A stretch of DNA of 64,000 nt. Origin: Saccharina japonica (lineage: Eukaryota > Sar > Phaeophyceae > Laminariales > Laminariaceae). Shown here piece by piece: positions 36,691 to 49,034 of the stretch. Position numbers and translations under genes: made by a program. The stretch lies in contig MEHQ01000067.1 of the NCBI GenBank assembly GCA_008828725.1, forward strand, positions 186,001 to 250,000, written 5' to 3'. The notes under the pieces were generated by a model, which made no database searches, was not told the DNA's origin, and was given only the letters and a program-made list of their open reading frames with translations. Position 1 is the stretch's first letter. The number at the start of each line of letters is the position of its first letter.

Positions 36691-37180
36691 TACTAATGAA
36701 CATGCATTTTTCGTGAATTGGAGACCAAAGTAAAAGAATATGTTGACAATCTGGAGTTTGGCGGATCGGAGAGAAAAATACCGGAAAACGGGAATAGGGG
36801 TGTGTGGTTCCAATATAAGGAGATACCCGGTACCTGGGGGGGGGCTCACAGCAGAAGCACAATCACACGTATGTATATACACTGAGCAGGCATACACACG
36901 CAGCAGCGTCAGTACTGTTGCAACAGCAGTAGCTGTGGTGGTGAGAAGTTCGGCGGCAGGAGTATATAGGGAAGTAGGGATACAGCACGTGGTGTTCCTT
37001 CGGTCGCAATCTCCCACCCACCCACCCGATTGCTTCACGAACAGGGAGGTTGGGGGGGGGGTCACGGGGTTTATGTTTCGTGTTTGTTTGTGTGTGTTTG
37101 GTTTGGTTTCGGCTGTTGAAGTTGTCTGCCAGGGGGTGGCAGACCAGCTGTGTACAACAGCCGGAAGAGGGGACGCGGCC
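36530..37180. repeat. Local duplication of a ~70-bp segment
   Basis: GGCTGTTGAGATTGTCTGTCAG at about 36540 and CGGCTGTTGAAGTTGTCTGCCAG at about 37110 start similar segments. They continue CAG-AC-AGC-GTGTACA and end in GGAAG/GGAGACGAGGGGA-like text. Confidence 0.5.
36722..37012. repeat. 290-bp direct repeat, right copy
   Basis: Partner of 28880-29175 (see that entry). The similarity ends at GGTCGCAATCTCCC, beyond which the flanks differ. Confidence 0.8.
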
Positions 37181-37638
37181 ATAAATAGAGGGCGTCTGCC
37201 CTTCTCCTGCCTGGTATGACACAAACATCGAGTTTTCAAATTTCATCACGAGGTAGACTGCGCACTATGTATTCCCGTCCCAGCGATTTTCACAAACTTG
37301 CTTCAGTTTTCGTAATCGAGTTTCTTCAAATTCAACGTCGCAGCGATTGTCAAACATGCTGGTCATTTTTGGTGATCTATTTCCAAAAATTCAAAATGTA
37401 CACTTCGTATATGAAATAACAACTAAAATCGCGCATTTCTCGCGCTTTCCGCAAGTTCGGGAGACACGCACATGTCTCTCATGTTCTGCTTTTCGCCTAG
37501 GGTTCGAGCCCTGACCTCGCGTCGGCAGGGGCAACAGAAAACGACCACCAATTAGACTACAGTAACTGGAAAATATCCCCAAAGCCTCGTTTATACTCTA
37601 CTGCGCTAGCAAAATAACCCTGCCACAAGGTACTTCGG

Positions 37639-37885
37639 TCAAAACGCGTAGAATGATAGTACACCCTTGTGTATAGTATCGGTGAGGCCTGAAATCAGCG
37701 GGGCAACAGGACAGCCTACGGTAAACCTGGTACTAGGCAGTCTAGACCGCCACGAGCCTCGCGAATGCGACTGAGTCATACTGCTGTAAAGCATGCTACT
37801 GTAGGGGCGACAAGAGACATACCCTGTACTCTGTCGGGTTCTTACCATGAGGACCTCTGCTGCTGCAAAGCCTCTGGCAAACACA
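37639..37885 (-). pseudogene. Possible decayed Ty1/copia RNase H fragment
   Basis: A minus-strand ORF contains VRTRQSTGYVS and, 20 residues on, SWRSRLPST. In copia-type RNase H domains the order is RRSTTGY... then SWKSRLQPTVALS. The spacing is longer than usual and the catalytic ALSxxEAEY segment is not seen, so at best this is a relic. It is not attached to other copia domains. Confidence 0.3.
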
Positions 37886-38559
37886 CAACAATGATTTCGA
37901 GTAAAATTGATCACTCAAATGAACCCGATGAAAACCAAACCACGGGCAACATACTATACACGAGGCATCCAACGAACAAAATTGTAAAATACAACCAGAA
38001 TCTCAAAACACACCGGGCAGTTCCTGAGTTGTGAAGACCCCCGTCAGTCATAAATGGTTGGGCCCAAAGGTTCCACACCTCGGACAGATAGATCATCTAC
38101 AGATACATAATGGTCTAGATCATCTAGTTCCCCACTTGCCGTTGTTGAGAGGTTGTGAAGGATCTGCATAGTACAGATCCAACACAGGGAGCATGTGCTA
38201 CAGTGAATAGGCCATGCAGGTAATACAGGTCCCACCCGGCAGCATGAGCTATGTATGTATAGATCATACACGATCGGGAGTGGATCTGCTTAAACGATCT
38301 ACCGTAGATCATGAACTGGGGATAGCTTATCTGTCCGGGGTGTGAAAGGTTTCTCTCCCCTACCGTTGTCTGGTGGGGCAGTAGTCTACCAAGCTACACC
38401 ACCAAGACCCTCATAAAAATAACTATACTGTAAATACTCCGACGGGATAGGAACTATCCTGCGTAATTCCCTGGTGGGGCTGACATTCCTGAGACCGCAC
38501 AAGACTACGCCCAACTGGTGACGCTAAACTAACCGGAGTACGTTGTTGATCTCCTTCGA

Positions 38560-39010
38560 CTGTTGATATTGCTACTGTGACGCTGCCGCTGTGCCGCTGC
38601 CGCTGCCGCTACAACTTTTACTCCTCGTGACGCTGTTCGTGGTATTGCTGCTATTGCTGCTACTGTGTCTGCTCCTGCTGCTCGTGCAGCTCCTAGTGTA
38701 ATATACCTGGTACTGCTGGTACCCCTGCTGCTATTGATATTGCAGCTCCTGCTGCTGCGCTGTTGCTACAGCTCGTCCCGATGCTAAAACACTGTTATAT
38801 ATATACTGTTTCTACTACCGCCGCTACTGCTTTTACTACTGCTGCTGCCGCTACTGCGCTGCAGACGGCCTTGATGCCACCGGGGCTGCGGTGCCTTCTG
38901 CTTGTACTACTACATTTGTTGTACTGCTACTGCTGGTGTTGCTCCTAGTGCTTTGTTACAGCCCCTATTTCTACTCAGTTGTTTGCTGTTACTGATGCTG
39001 CTGTCCAAAA
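38560..39010. repeat. Trinucleotide (CTG/GCT/TAC)-rich tract
   Basis: Imperfect CTG, GCT and TAC triplets over 450 bp, of the same style as 50700-51010. No gene is called. Confidence 0.85.
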
Positions 39011-39749
39011 CCTAAAAGCTGACGCGACGCAGGAAAAAAACAAACGATCCTATACGAACACAGCGACAGGTCACAACCACCCACCCACTCGCCACCTCCC
39101 CACCAAAACAAAAAGGAAAATCAGCAGATCCTCCTCCCGCCCCGCCCCTCCCTCACTGCCCCGTCCCTTTCCCTCCCCCCTCCCACACTGCAGTAAATAC
39201 ACAAGGCGAAAACCCACCCCAACGAATCTCACCCCCCCTCCCTCGCCGGTTACCCTAAGATCCCACAACAAGCTCCAAGCTACCGTAAGCTCTAGTTCAC
39301 AGCCAAACCCACCCCGGACTATCAAAGGCACCACTCTACCCGGAAACGTAAGGACCGTTTCAGTATAACCATGCCATCAATCGGTCCCAAAATTAAAACA
39401 GGTACCACTTCGTATGGAAAAATCAGGATCATTCAAGTATTTTACAAAGATACCAAAATGGTCATTGTATTTTCGACCAGAGAGGTATAACCGAGTGGCA
39501 TTAAAGTGAAGATAACACGCCCTCTGGAACGAAATTCCAAAGCAAGGGAGGGCACTTTCGAAAAACAAAGTTAGCTTTGGAAACACCTCGATAAAATTTC
39601 CATAAATGCATAGCTCGGTGCTTTTCTCCCACTCCTTTCCTCGTCGTCGAGTAAATCAGCTATAATATCACAATCGTCCGAACGCTGAGGGAGTGCGTTT
39701 TCTTGCGTGTTAAACGGTAGCCGGCGGGTGTTCTATAGAGGCTATAGGG

Positions 39750-39807
39750 TTATGCCTGCATAGCTTGGGCTCGTTTCTTTGCGGCCAGCTTCTCTAACGC
39801 ACGCTGC
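39750..39807 (-). CDS. Probable terminal exon (PIF1 helicase C-terminus)
   Basis: After the acceptor CGCGTAG the minus strand reads [19 protein letters not shown] and stops at TAA (39750-39752). One base completes a split codon first. Tails with RALEKLxAKK are common at the ends of nuclear DNA helicases. Strand and position (downstream of the helicase exons) fit, but at least one exon that would link it to 45902 was not found. It may instead belong to another gene. Confidence 0.45.
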
Positions 39808-39897
39808 CTACGCGTTTTGTGTAAGCCCGGCACCCGCCCCCGCCACATACACCCCCGGTTCGGTTCCCATGCACACCCCCAACAAGCAGGCAGGTCC

Positions 39898-41077
<1,180 letters not shown>

Positions 41078-41078
41078 N
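41078..41078. other. Single undetermined base at the end of the (GACA)n array
   Basis: One N follows the last GACAG. The true array length is probably not resolved. Confidence 0.95.
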
Positions 41079-41169
41079 ATCCACCCTCCCGGCTTGGGGG
41101 CCGCCTGCGAAGGGTAGGGGAGGGGGTAGTAGAACGAACCAAGCGCATGGCGATAGCAGCAGCGGACAA

Positions 41170-41350
41170 ACAGAGGGGGGGGGGGTACTCATTGAATGTT
41201 TTCCTTTGTCGTTTGAACATTGACCACGCATCCCTTCCGAGGCGGAGCACCGTTCCTACTTTTAATGGAATGTGATACATTCGGAGGGGGGAAATGCTAA
41301 TCGGACCCCATTCCTGTTTCGCCTGTGGCCACCATCTATCTCCTAGGATA
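41170..41350 (+). repeat. Local intronic repeat R1
   Basis: A G run and GTACTCATT are followed by TTGACCACGCATCCCTTCCG, CGGAGCACCGTTCCT and, further on, GTGGCCACCATCTATCTCCT. The last block also occurs at 45430-45455. Similar copies lie at about 42282-42360, 45247-45460, 45727-45790 and 57410-57492. Confidence 0.75.
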
Positions 41351-42026
41351 GCGACCGCTTTCTCGTCATTACATAAGTGTACCAAACAGCGAAGGGGGGG
41401 CGGATTCATATTCCGAGGCTTCATCAGGGTGGCGGGAAAAGCGGGAGGTCCACACACACACCCCTGGCTGGGGGGTCCAATGCGAAGAGTAAGGGGGGTA
41501 GTAGAACAGAATAGGAACAACGAACGGCGGAAGGCAAAGGCGAAAACGAAGGCGAAGAAGAACAAGACAAGAAGGCGAAACGCTAAAAAACAAAACAGTG
41601 TGTAGTGTTTTCAGCTAGGCTCGGGTTCTCCAAAATGGTTTGACAGTCGACACTACTGCTGTGACTCCTCATAGCAACCCTATTCTTACAATTTACTCAG
41701 GCGGTTAGGATTACCGTATAAAACGGGTGATACTATTAGTATAATATTAGTAAGACAACACATCCCCTCGGGCGAATGCCGAGGCTTACGTTCTTGACAG
41801 CGGGGAGAATGCAAACACAGGGCGAAGCGTCTACGTATGGAAAGACCTCGACCAGTTATTTTCAAGGCCGGCTATTCCGTTGTATGTGCTCCCACGGTTA
41901 TGTAGAAACATCGGCAGGGAATTTCGTTCCAGGGGGTGTGCTCATGGTAAAAGCTTGATATCTTGATTGCAGTATACCGTATCGGGTTAGCGCTAGGATT
42001 CTCGATTTTTTTGTGTATAAAGTCAA

Positions 42027-42129
42027 TACAAGTCTCAAACGAAGAGACTCCTTCCACAGGGACCGTAAAACTTGGGGTAAGCCATTACAAGTCTCAAACA
42101 AGGAGACTCCTTCGGCAGGGACCGTAAAA
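42027..42129. repeat. 59-bp tandem duplication
   Basis: TACAAGTCTCAAAC, GAGACTCCTTC and CAGGGACCGTAAAA occur twice with a 59-bp offset and few changes. A minus-strand ORF of 116 codons spans it without a recognised domain. Confidence 0.8.
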
Positions 42130-42931
42130 TGGGGCACCAAAGGCTGCTGTTCTACATGTTTCAAGGCTTCACCCACACCCTTGGGGACAAGACTACATAG
42201 AACTAGACTGAGACAACGTTTGTAGTCGCTACTATATATAAAACGCAAGCGTAAGGGCTACATTTTTTTCTGGGACTTAAAGGGGGGGGGGGCGTATCAT
42301 TGCTTGCTTGCCGTTAGTTCACTTTGACCACTTGACACCGCATCCCTTCGAGACGGAGCAAGGCGGGGGGGGGGGGGGGAGAATTGGCGAACGGAAATGG
42401 AGACTACAGCAACGGGCGGCTGGCTGGCTGACTGGCTGCTGGGTTATTTCAAGCGTCCCAACATAAACGTGAAAGGACTTGTACGGCACGCTTGCAGGAA
42501 CACCCCAGAGTAGGCCTACAATGCCTTCTCTTACAGCTACCCCAAGGGTCGCGCGATTTTTCAGCCGAAAACATTTCCCACTGGCGGGGCTCTCCCAGGT
42601 AAGAGGAGCTACGTGTGCGCCCGATATATCTGGACCCGATGCCTATGTTGCACCATTCTTCGACGGACGCCTTTTAGCTCGTGGCTTAGCTTACTACTGT
42701 CCTCAGGACCGGTTGTCGGGTAAAAGGTATAGAGCAGCTCCTCAAATAAGGAACCTCAGAAAGAAAAAGTAAGGGTGCCACCCCGATACCGCAGCACGAC
42801 TCACGGCCGAAATATGGCCACATATTCATCGCTGTTTTTGGGTGCCATACATGTGTCCCAAAAAAAAAGGCTCAACCCCTTTAGGACTGCAAAACTTATC
42901 CCACACTACTTCCAAGAATTGTGTCCCCAAA

Positions 42932-43760
42932 ATCGTGGGACCGGTTCTTAAGGGGTTGAGACACGATTTTCGTGTTTCCGGCACGTTTTCCTCGTTTCTG
43001 GGGTGCGGTAGGATGGTGAGCATAGCACAAGGAGGAATTCAATAGTATGGGGGGGGGGTTACACGTACAGCGGGACCATGCCAACTTGTACTAAACAAGC
43101 CAACGTCTATCTAACAGGTTAATACCTCAACCCATGCGATGCGATGGGTTCCCACTAATTTCGGGCCAACATCGGGATTACTTGTGCCGTTTTTTGGACA
43201 AGCATTGCCAAAACGCTCAACAACTCCAGCATCGTTTTTTGTAAAAAAACGATGGTATGGTTTCCAGCATTTTGGAAAAAACGTTGTCACAACCCTCAAC
43301 TTTTTGAACGTTTTTTGGGCGAGCCGACCAAGATATCTATGCGCGAATGTTAAAACATTTACACAAGTAACATGTAGCATTCCCAACCGTGTAATTGCTG
43401 ACTAGAGGAGCCCAAAGTGTCCAAGCCCCATAATACCGTGGGATCGGTCCTGCTTTAAGGGGGATTATTCTTACTGTAGAGGGATCGGTCTTACTTTAAG
43501 GGGTTCCTCAACCCTCCTAGCGCCGCACTGCTGTACATGAACATATGCCCCGGCCCCCGTCGAGCACTCTTCCAAAGCCTACGATACAACGTCATGTTGG
43601 TTTATTATAAATCCATACTACTGAGTAATTCAAAAACACACTACGAGTATTAATAATTAGTTTTCACCTTCGAAAAACACGAGATCTTACTCTAATTCCA
43701 AGAAAAATATGCCCCTTAAACGGGAGTGCGGTTCTACTTTAAGGGATTATAGAACCCCTT
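42932..43760. repeat. Dispersed GGGATCGGTTCT.CTTTAAGGGG motifs
   Basis: Four related words occur: GGGACCGGTTCTTAAGGGG (42935), GGGATCGGTCCTGCTTTAAG (43440), GGGATCGGTCTTACTTTAAG (43481) and GTGCGGTTCTACTTTAAGGG (43725). An inverted CAACCCCTTTAGGA lies near 42872. They could be leftover ends of a small transposon family. Confidence 0.5.
43231..43259. repeat. Short perfect hairpin
   Basis: CATCGTTTTTT-GT-AAAAAAACGATG forms a stem of about 11 bp. Neighbouring CGTTTTTTGG and GGAAAAAACG words extend the inverted pattern between about 43185 and 43320. Confidence 0.6.
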
Positions 43761-45246
43761 AGAGGGGCCCCGAGATAGCGACCGAAACATCGATCGCTTT
43801 GGTGGTACAAACAAATGTGCGAGCCGCGTGAGCGCTCATCGTAAGTACGGGTAGAAGAACCATGCTGTGTCCGTGCCTGTGCCCGTGCCCCTGCCCCTGC
43901 CCCCGCCCCTTCCGTGCCGTATATACGGCTCCTTGCATTGCACGATGTAAACTCGGATGATACCGAATCGTACCATCCCCTGAGTCACGGAGTAACCGTT
44001 GCTGTAATCAACGATATGTGTCGACGAAACTTTCCCTCTCTGCAGGACCTGAAGGGGTGAGAACTGGCGACCCCCACCCAATATCGTAAAAAAAACAAAA
44101 CAAAAATCCCCCCATGTTCCATTTTTACAAACAAATTACTCGAACACTTCATCTGTGCGATAAATAGGCCGGGGAATGATGGAGCTCATGAAGTGGGTAA
44201 GGAGTCTCAGAAAAAACGAAGTGCTACGTACCCCACCCTACCGTAGCACGCATCCCCTACTTCTGCAGGAAACCCACCTGTCCTTGCCGGGGAACCGCGG
44301 TCACGCCCTTGGCCTGCCCGCCCAAGGCTCTCTCCTAAAAAGGAGCAAGAAATAAAAGAAGAGGAATAAAAAATAAAATAAGAAGGGGGTCGCGATGAAA
44401 GGCGGCCTAATCAAAAGGCGGGCGCGGCAGAAACAGAAGGCGGCTTGATTTAAATGAAGGTATAAATAAACAGCGGCCGAAAGCAAGAGGCGGTAGGGAT
44501 AAAGAGGTGGCGTGTGTATAAAAGGCGGTGGGGATGTCGTACGGCGTATACCTACGAGTATATACGAACAAAAGGCAGTTGGTAATACAATTAAATGTTG
44601 CCTGGTATTTAGTTGTGAATAAGTGTTGGTAAGCAAAACCCCAAAAAGGGGGAGCTTTGCGTGTTACTTTTTTCTGGGGGAGGGTTGCTTTAGTTGCTAA
44701 TTTCGCTTTTAATGTTGTAAAGTATAACATACTACAACTCATATGTAAAGTTATAAGTGCATTTTAGTATGGCAATACTAAATCCCATACGATGTAGATG
44801 TACGTTAAAGGACATACAATTTTCTTGTACCTGGTCTAAATTTTGAAATGGGCATACTCAAAGCTCTACAAGTTATTTGTATGGCATGTAGTACACAATA
44901 CTAAAAACACTACCGCTTAAATAAGCAAATAAGCACGGCTTTGGCGCTTCGATTATGCTTACAAAAACACATGCTTAATAAGCAACAATAAACATGCATT
45001 TTCAGTTGCTTACCAAGACTATTGTTAATACGTAGAGGCGGTGAAAAAAATTGCGGCATAATTAAAACGCGGTGGAACCAACAGGCGGCAGAAATCTGCC
45101 CCCCCCAACCTCTCCCAGCATTGCCCCGTCCACCCCCCTTTCTCCCCCCTCCCAACAGTCAACAACCATATGCGAACCTGAAAACTGGAGGGGCAGGGGG
45201 GGGACTGTACTCGATATCCATGCATGGCTGTAGTCGTATGACCAGG

Positions 45247-45460
45247 GGCGGGGGGGGGGCTTATTTGTTGCTTGCCTTAGTCGTTTGACCATTGACCGCG
45301 CATCCCTTTCGAGACGGAGCACCGTTCCTGCTCCAAACAGAGATACCGCCAACATTTGGGCGCTCATTACGGTGTTTTTATGTATTACAAAGAAATATTT
45401 TGCTAATCCTATCCCCTTCCTGTTTTGCCGCATGTGGCCACCATCTATCTCCTAGGGTAG
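45247..45460 (+). repeat. Local intronic repeat R1
   Basis: This is the fullest copy: G run, TTGTTGCTTGCCTTAGTCG, TTTGACCATTGACCGCGCAT, CGAGACGGAGCACCGTTCCT and GTGGCCACCATCTATCTCCT. Confidence 0.8.
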
Positions 45461-45517
45461 GGTTATCGGGGATGAGGGGGGGGCTATAAAGCGCGGCGGG
45501 GAGGGTTACGGAGGCAC

Positions 45518-45700
45518 GGGGGGGGTGTACTCATGTCCATGCATCGCCGAAGTAATATTACCATAGACACTTGCATCCCAACAATGCCCGGACGGGACAC
45601 GTCGGGTTTTCACCGACCAGGCAAACACCACTCGCAACAAGAGCGAAGCGTCGTGGGGTGTTGGGCGAGTCGCATAAAGGGTGGGCTGCATCCTACAAAG
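45518..45700 (+). repeat. Local intronic repeat R2
   Basis: A G run and GTGTACTCAT are followed by CCATGCAT, ACAATGCCCGGACGGGACAC, TTTTCACCGACCAGGCA, AGCGAAGCGTCGTG and GGCGAGTCGCAT..GGGTG..CTGCATCCT. R2 copies recur at 50115-50345, 51310-51520 and 57492-57668, all in this orientation. R2 and R1 share a GACCAT.GACC..CGCATCCC core and look related. Confidence 0.78.
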
Positions 45701-45901
45701 AATCGCTTGTGAGGCCGACTGGACGGGAGGGTACTCATTAGTTGCTTGCCTTACCCTGTTGACCATTGACCACGCATCCCTTTGGAGACGAGGGGGTATA
45801 AAGGATGGGGGGGGGGGGTTATGTGTGAATGGGGGGGTGGCAAGGGGTGTCATGCAAAATTAAGCTACAGTGGGCTAGGTCTGGCTCAGCAAGCGGCTTA
45901 C

Positions 45902-46015
45902 CTCAAGGCCAGCGTAGAAGGCTTTAACTTTCTGGTGAGCTCGAACAACCCCCACGCTGAAGTCCAGTAGTTCCAAGCCATCCAGGGTGGTGGCTCGGGA
46001 AAGCGCCACGTAAGC
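45902..46015 (-). CDS. PIF1 exon: motif VI (AYVALSRATTLDGLELL)
   Basis: 38 codons, phase 0 to 0, with acceptor GAGCAAG and donor GTAAGC. The exon carries AYVALSRATT, the arginine-finger motif VI of superfamily 1B helicases. It ends KAFYAGLE. Confidence 0.9.
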
Positions 46016-49002
46016 CTTGCTCGCGACGGATGGGGTATAATGAGATGGGATGGGATGGGATGGGATGGGATCAAATGGGATCAAATAAGATGGGATGGGA
46101 TGGGATGGGATGGGACGGGATGGGATGGATCTGGATCGTAAGGGATGGGCTGGGATCGGATGAGATGGGGTGGATGGGATAGTCCATAAAAAAAGTATAA
46201 AACATAGTACGTACTTAAAACATACCTCGCACCAGGTACAGTAGTGAGGCCTATATAAGGCGGTACAGTGCACCGAGATTTTGACCGCTATATATCGAGT
46301 TGCCGCCTTATTCATTCCATCATGTGAGTGCAATTTTTCGGCCATGACGGCCGATTTTGACCGCCTTATATCGAGCGGCCTCCGTATTCGTGGTGCCTTT
46401 TGCAGGCCCCACTACGAGTACTCTACCAGGAAGCTGCCAGGAAGCTGTGAACCATCAGGCACCAAGAGGGATGTGAGGCATACCTGGCCGTACTCGAACA
46501 TGCCCTGAGTGGAGACCATCACGTTAGCAATCGTCATGCCCTGCTCAACAACGGTCGCAGATGATAACGATAGCCACATGGGCAGAAATTATAAGGGAGG
46601 GTGAGGAAAGGGGGGCAGGTCAAGTGTTGTTGTTGTTGGTGGTGGTGGTGAGGGTGGTGGGGGCGGGGGTGGTATTGGTGTTGCCGTCGTTGCTGTCGTT
46701 GCTTGTGTTGTTGTTTCTGTCGATTGTCGTTTCGGTGGTGGTGGTCATCGCCGTCGTACAAATGTCTCTTGCCTTGTGGTTCGAAACCCCTACCTAACCC
46801 AGCAGCTCGCGTCGCAGAATAGGTCAATTTCGTTTTTTTTTCGTATTCCCCCCTCAAGCCTGACAAAGGTCAATAGATCATGTTACAGATCAATACGTAC
46901 AAGGTTTCCCTTCGGGGTTGTGGTTGACTTCAAATCCCGGGGGTGTCGCAAGCTGGGCGGCCCCTATGCGCACACCGGGTGTACAACTTGCAATTTGCAC
47001 ACCCTTTGGTATATGATGCTGTCAGCGTATTCTGCTCTTTGCTGTCGCCGTGTGGCTGAAAACCTCAATTTTGGTGGATTACATCAAGGCGCCATAGGTT
47101 TCGGCCGTGCACCCAAAGCCGACTCACCCTACCCGAATATTTACCCTAGCCCGTGACCCGAACCCCAGACCAGTGGTCCGTGTTTTCATCAGGGTGCCAA
47201 GAGGGAGCAGGGTAGAGGTGTAGCAGAGTACTATATGCATACTCGGTATGCAAATAGGTCTCGTCCGCACGCGGGAAAGGGAGAGCACAGCAAGCAGGTG
47301 TTTGTTTCTCGTACCCAGCTACTCGTACGTAGCCACCGAACAAGAACTAAGAATATAACAAAGCTCTTGAAAGCTAAATAACGAAAACTTCTAAAGGTAC
47401 GTAGCCGCCGGGCAAACAAGCCACCCGGCAAGTAACACCGACCAGCTCAGACGAGTGTATAGTTAGTTATACGTATGTCCATCCCATTTACAATAATTGT
47501 CTTCGCCTTTCTTGCTCCCGCTCCCTCCAAAACAATAGTCCTAACTCCGATCCCTAGTCGCATAGCTGGACATTGATATGGAAGAAGAAAAACGTTCCTA
47601 CGTATATATACGAACACCAATTAAAAGCGTTCTGCTAGGCCGCTTTTTCTTGTGATAGTTACGGCACCGAGACGGTCTGTGGAGGAACACCAATTCAAAA
47701 CGTTCTGCAAAGGCCACAGTTTTCTTGTGATATTTTAAGGCACAGAGTGTCTGTGGAGGAACACCGATTCAAAGCGTTCTGCAAAGGGCACTCTTTTCTT
47801 GCTCTCACCTGTGACTTGTGGACAGATAGGGCCCATGCCAGTCGAAGCGGCAGCTGGAGACGCCGCGCCATTTCCCTGGGAGAAGGAACACACCATTTCA
47901 ACACAACGGAAATCGTCAAGGATTGATACTGGGATACGGGGATGGTCACAAGAGAAGAGGCGTGCAACGATGGGGGCGGCACGTTTTGGCCAAAATATTC
48001 ACGACGACCCCATCGGTTAAGCTGCTTCTTATTGTACACACTTTCCCTGTTCGAGCTCTACGTTTTCCTCGACGAAACACTTCGCTCCGTGCTGCTTCGA
48101 CCTACCGCTGGGCCTACTGCGACCTACTGCTGGGCCTACTGCGACCTACTGCTGGGCCCACTGCGACCTACTGCTTGCTTGCTTGCCTGCCTCCCAAGCT
48201 GACGGTCCACTCCTCCTCGCGAATGATGGTCACGACCTTGCCGCTGCCTTCCATGGCGTCGAACTCCACCTTAGGGAGACGCCTCCCCGACGCCTCTACA
48301 AACTCTGTGACCACTCCTGTCGCCCCGTTCACGAGCTGGTTGGAAGAGTCCAAGTTCTTCAGGAGCAAAACCTTTGCTCCCACCTGAGGGATGTTTTAGT
48401 TTTGTTCGGATGTCAATAAATCGTCCCTGTACTCAAACCTATTGGACGTTTCATCATGCGTTTAGTTTGGATGTTAATTAAATACTCCCTTTAATCCCAC
48501 CCAATCGACGTTTCAGAGTTTAGTTCGAACGATAGTGCCTTTACTTCCACGTAATGGACGCTTTAGTGTTTAGTTCGGACTTTGTTTTTCAAATAGTCTC
48601 GGTACTCTAACCCAATGGAAGTTTTAGTGTTCAGTTTGGATGTTATTGAATGGTCACGTTACCCGCACCAAAATTGAGTGTTGCATCAGTGTTCAGTTTA
48701 GATGTTTATTAAAAGCAGTAGTGCCTTTACAAGTGCACGAAGGCTTTTGGGGAACAAACACTTGGAATTATTGTTGGATAAACTACTAGCAGTGAAAACG
48801 GTCTGGAACATTATTTGTAGACGTAGTTTTTTGTCGTCGAGTGTCTGAAAAATGAAGAAGATAGCACGCACGAAACAAGGGCTGGAATCATGACATGATG
48901 AGAGTTACTTTGTTTTCGCGGGGGATAACACGAGATGTAGTGGCAACAGAGACAACAGTACCAGGTAGCATCGATGACACCAATGCCAACATCTTCCGCA
49001 CC

Positions 49003-49034
<32 letters not shown>

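Larger units (their letters stand above)
41079..45901. other. Presumed PIF1 intron sequence and unassigned DNA
   Basis: No exon could be placed here, although at least one is expected between 45902 and 39807. The stretch holds several copies of the local GTACTCAT..GACCATTGACC repeat, a 59-bp duplication, a hairpin-rich zone at 43130-43390 and C- or G-rich runs. A tail fragment of the 4483-4752 repeat lies at about 44205-44255. Confidence 0.4.

Noticed and set aside
37490-37520. GGGTTCGAGCCC, like a tRNA T-arm box
   Set aside because: No matching A box, acceptor stem or anticodon arm could be drawn upstream.
46770-46795. GGTTCGAAACCCC, a second tRNA B-box-like word
   Set aside because: The upstream sequence is GTT/GGT microsatellite and cannot form a tRNA.
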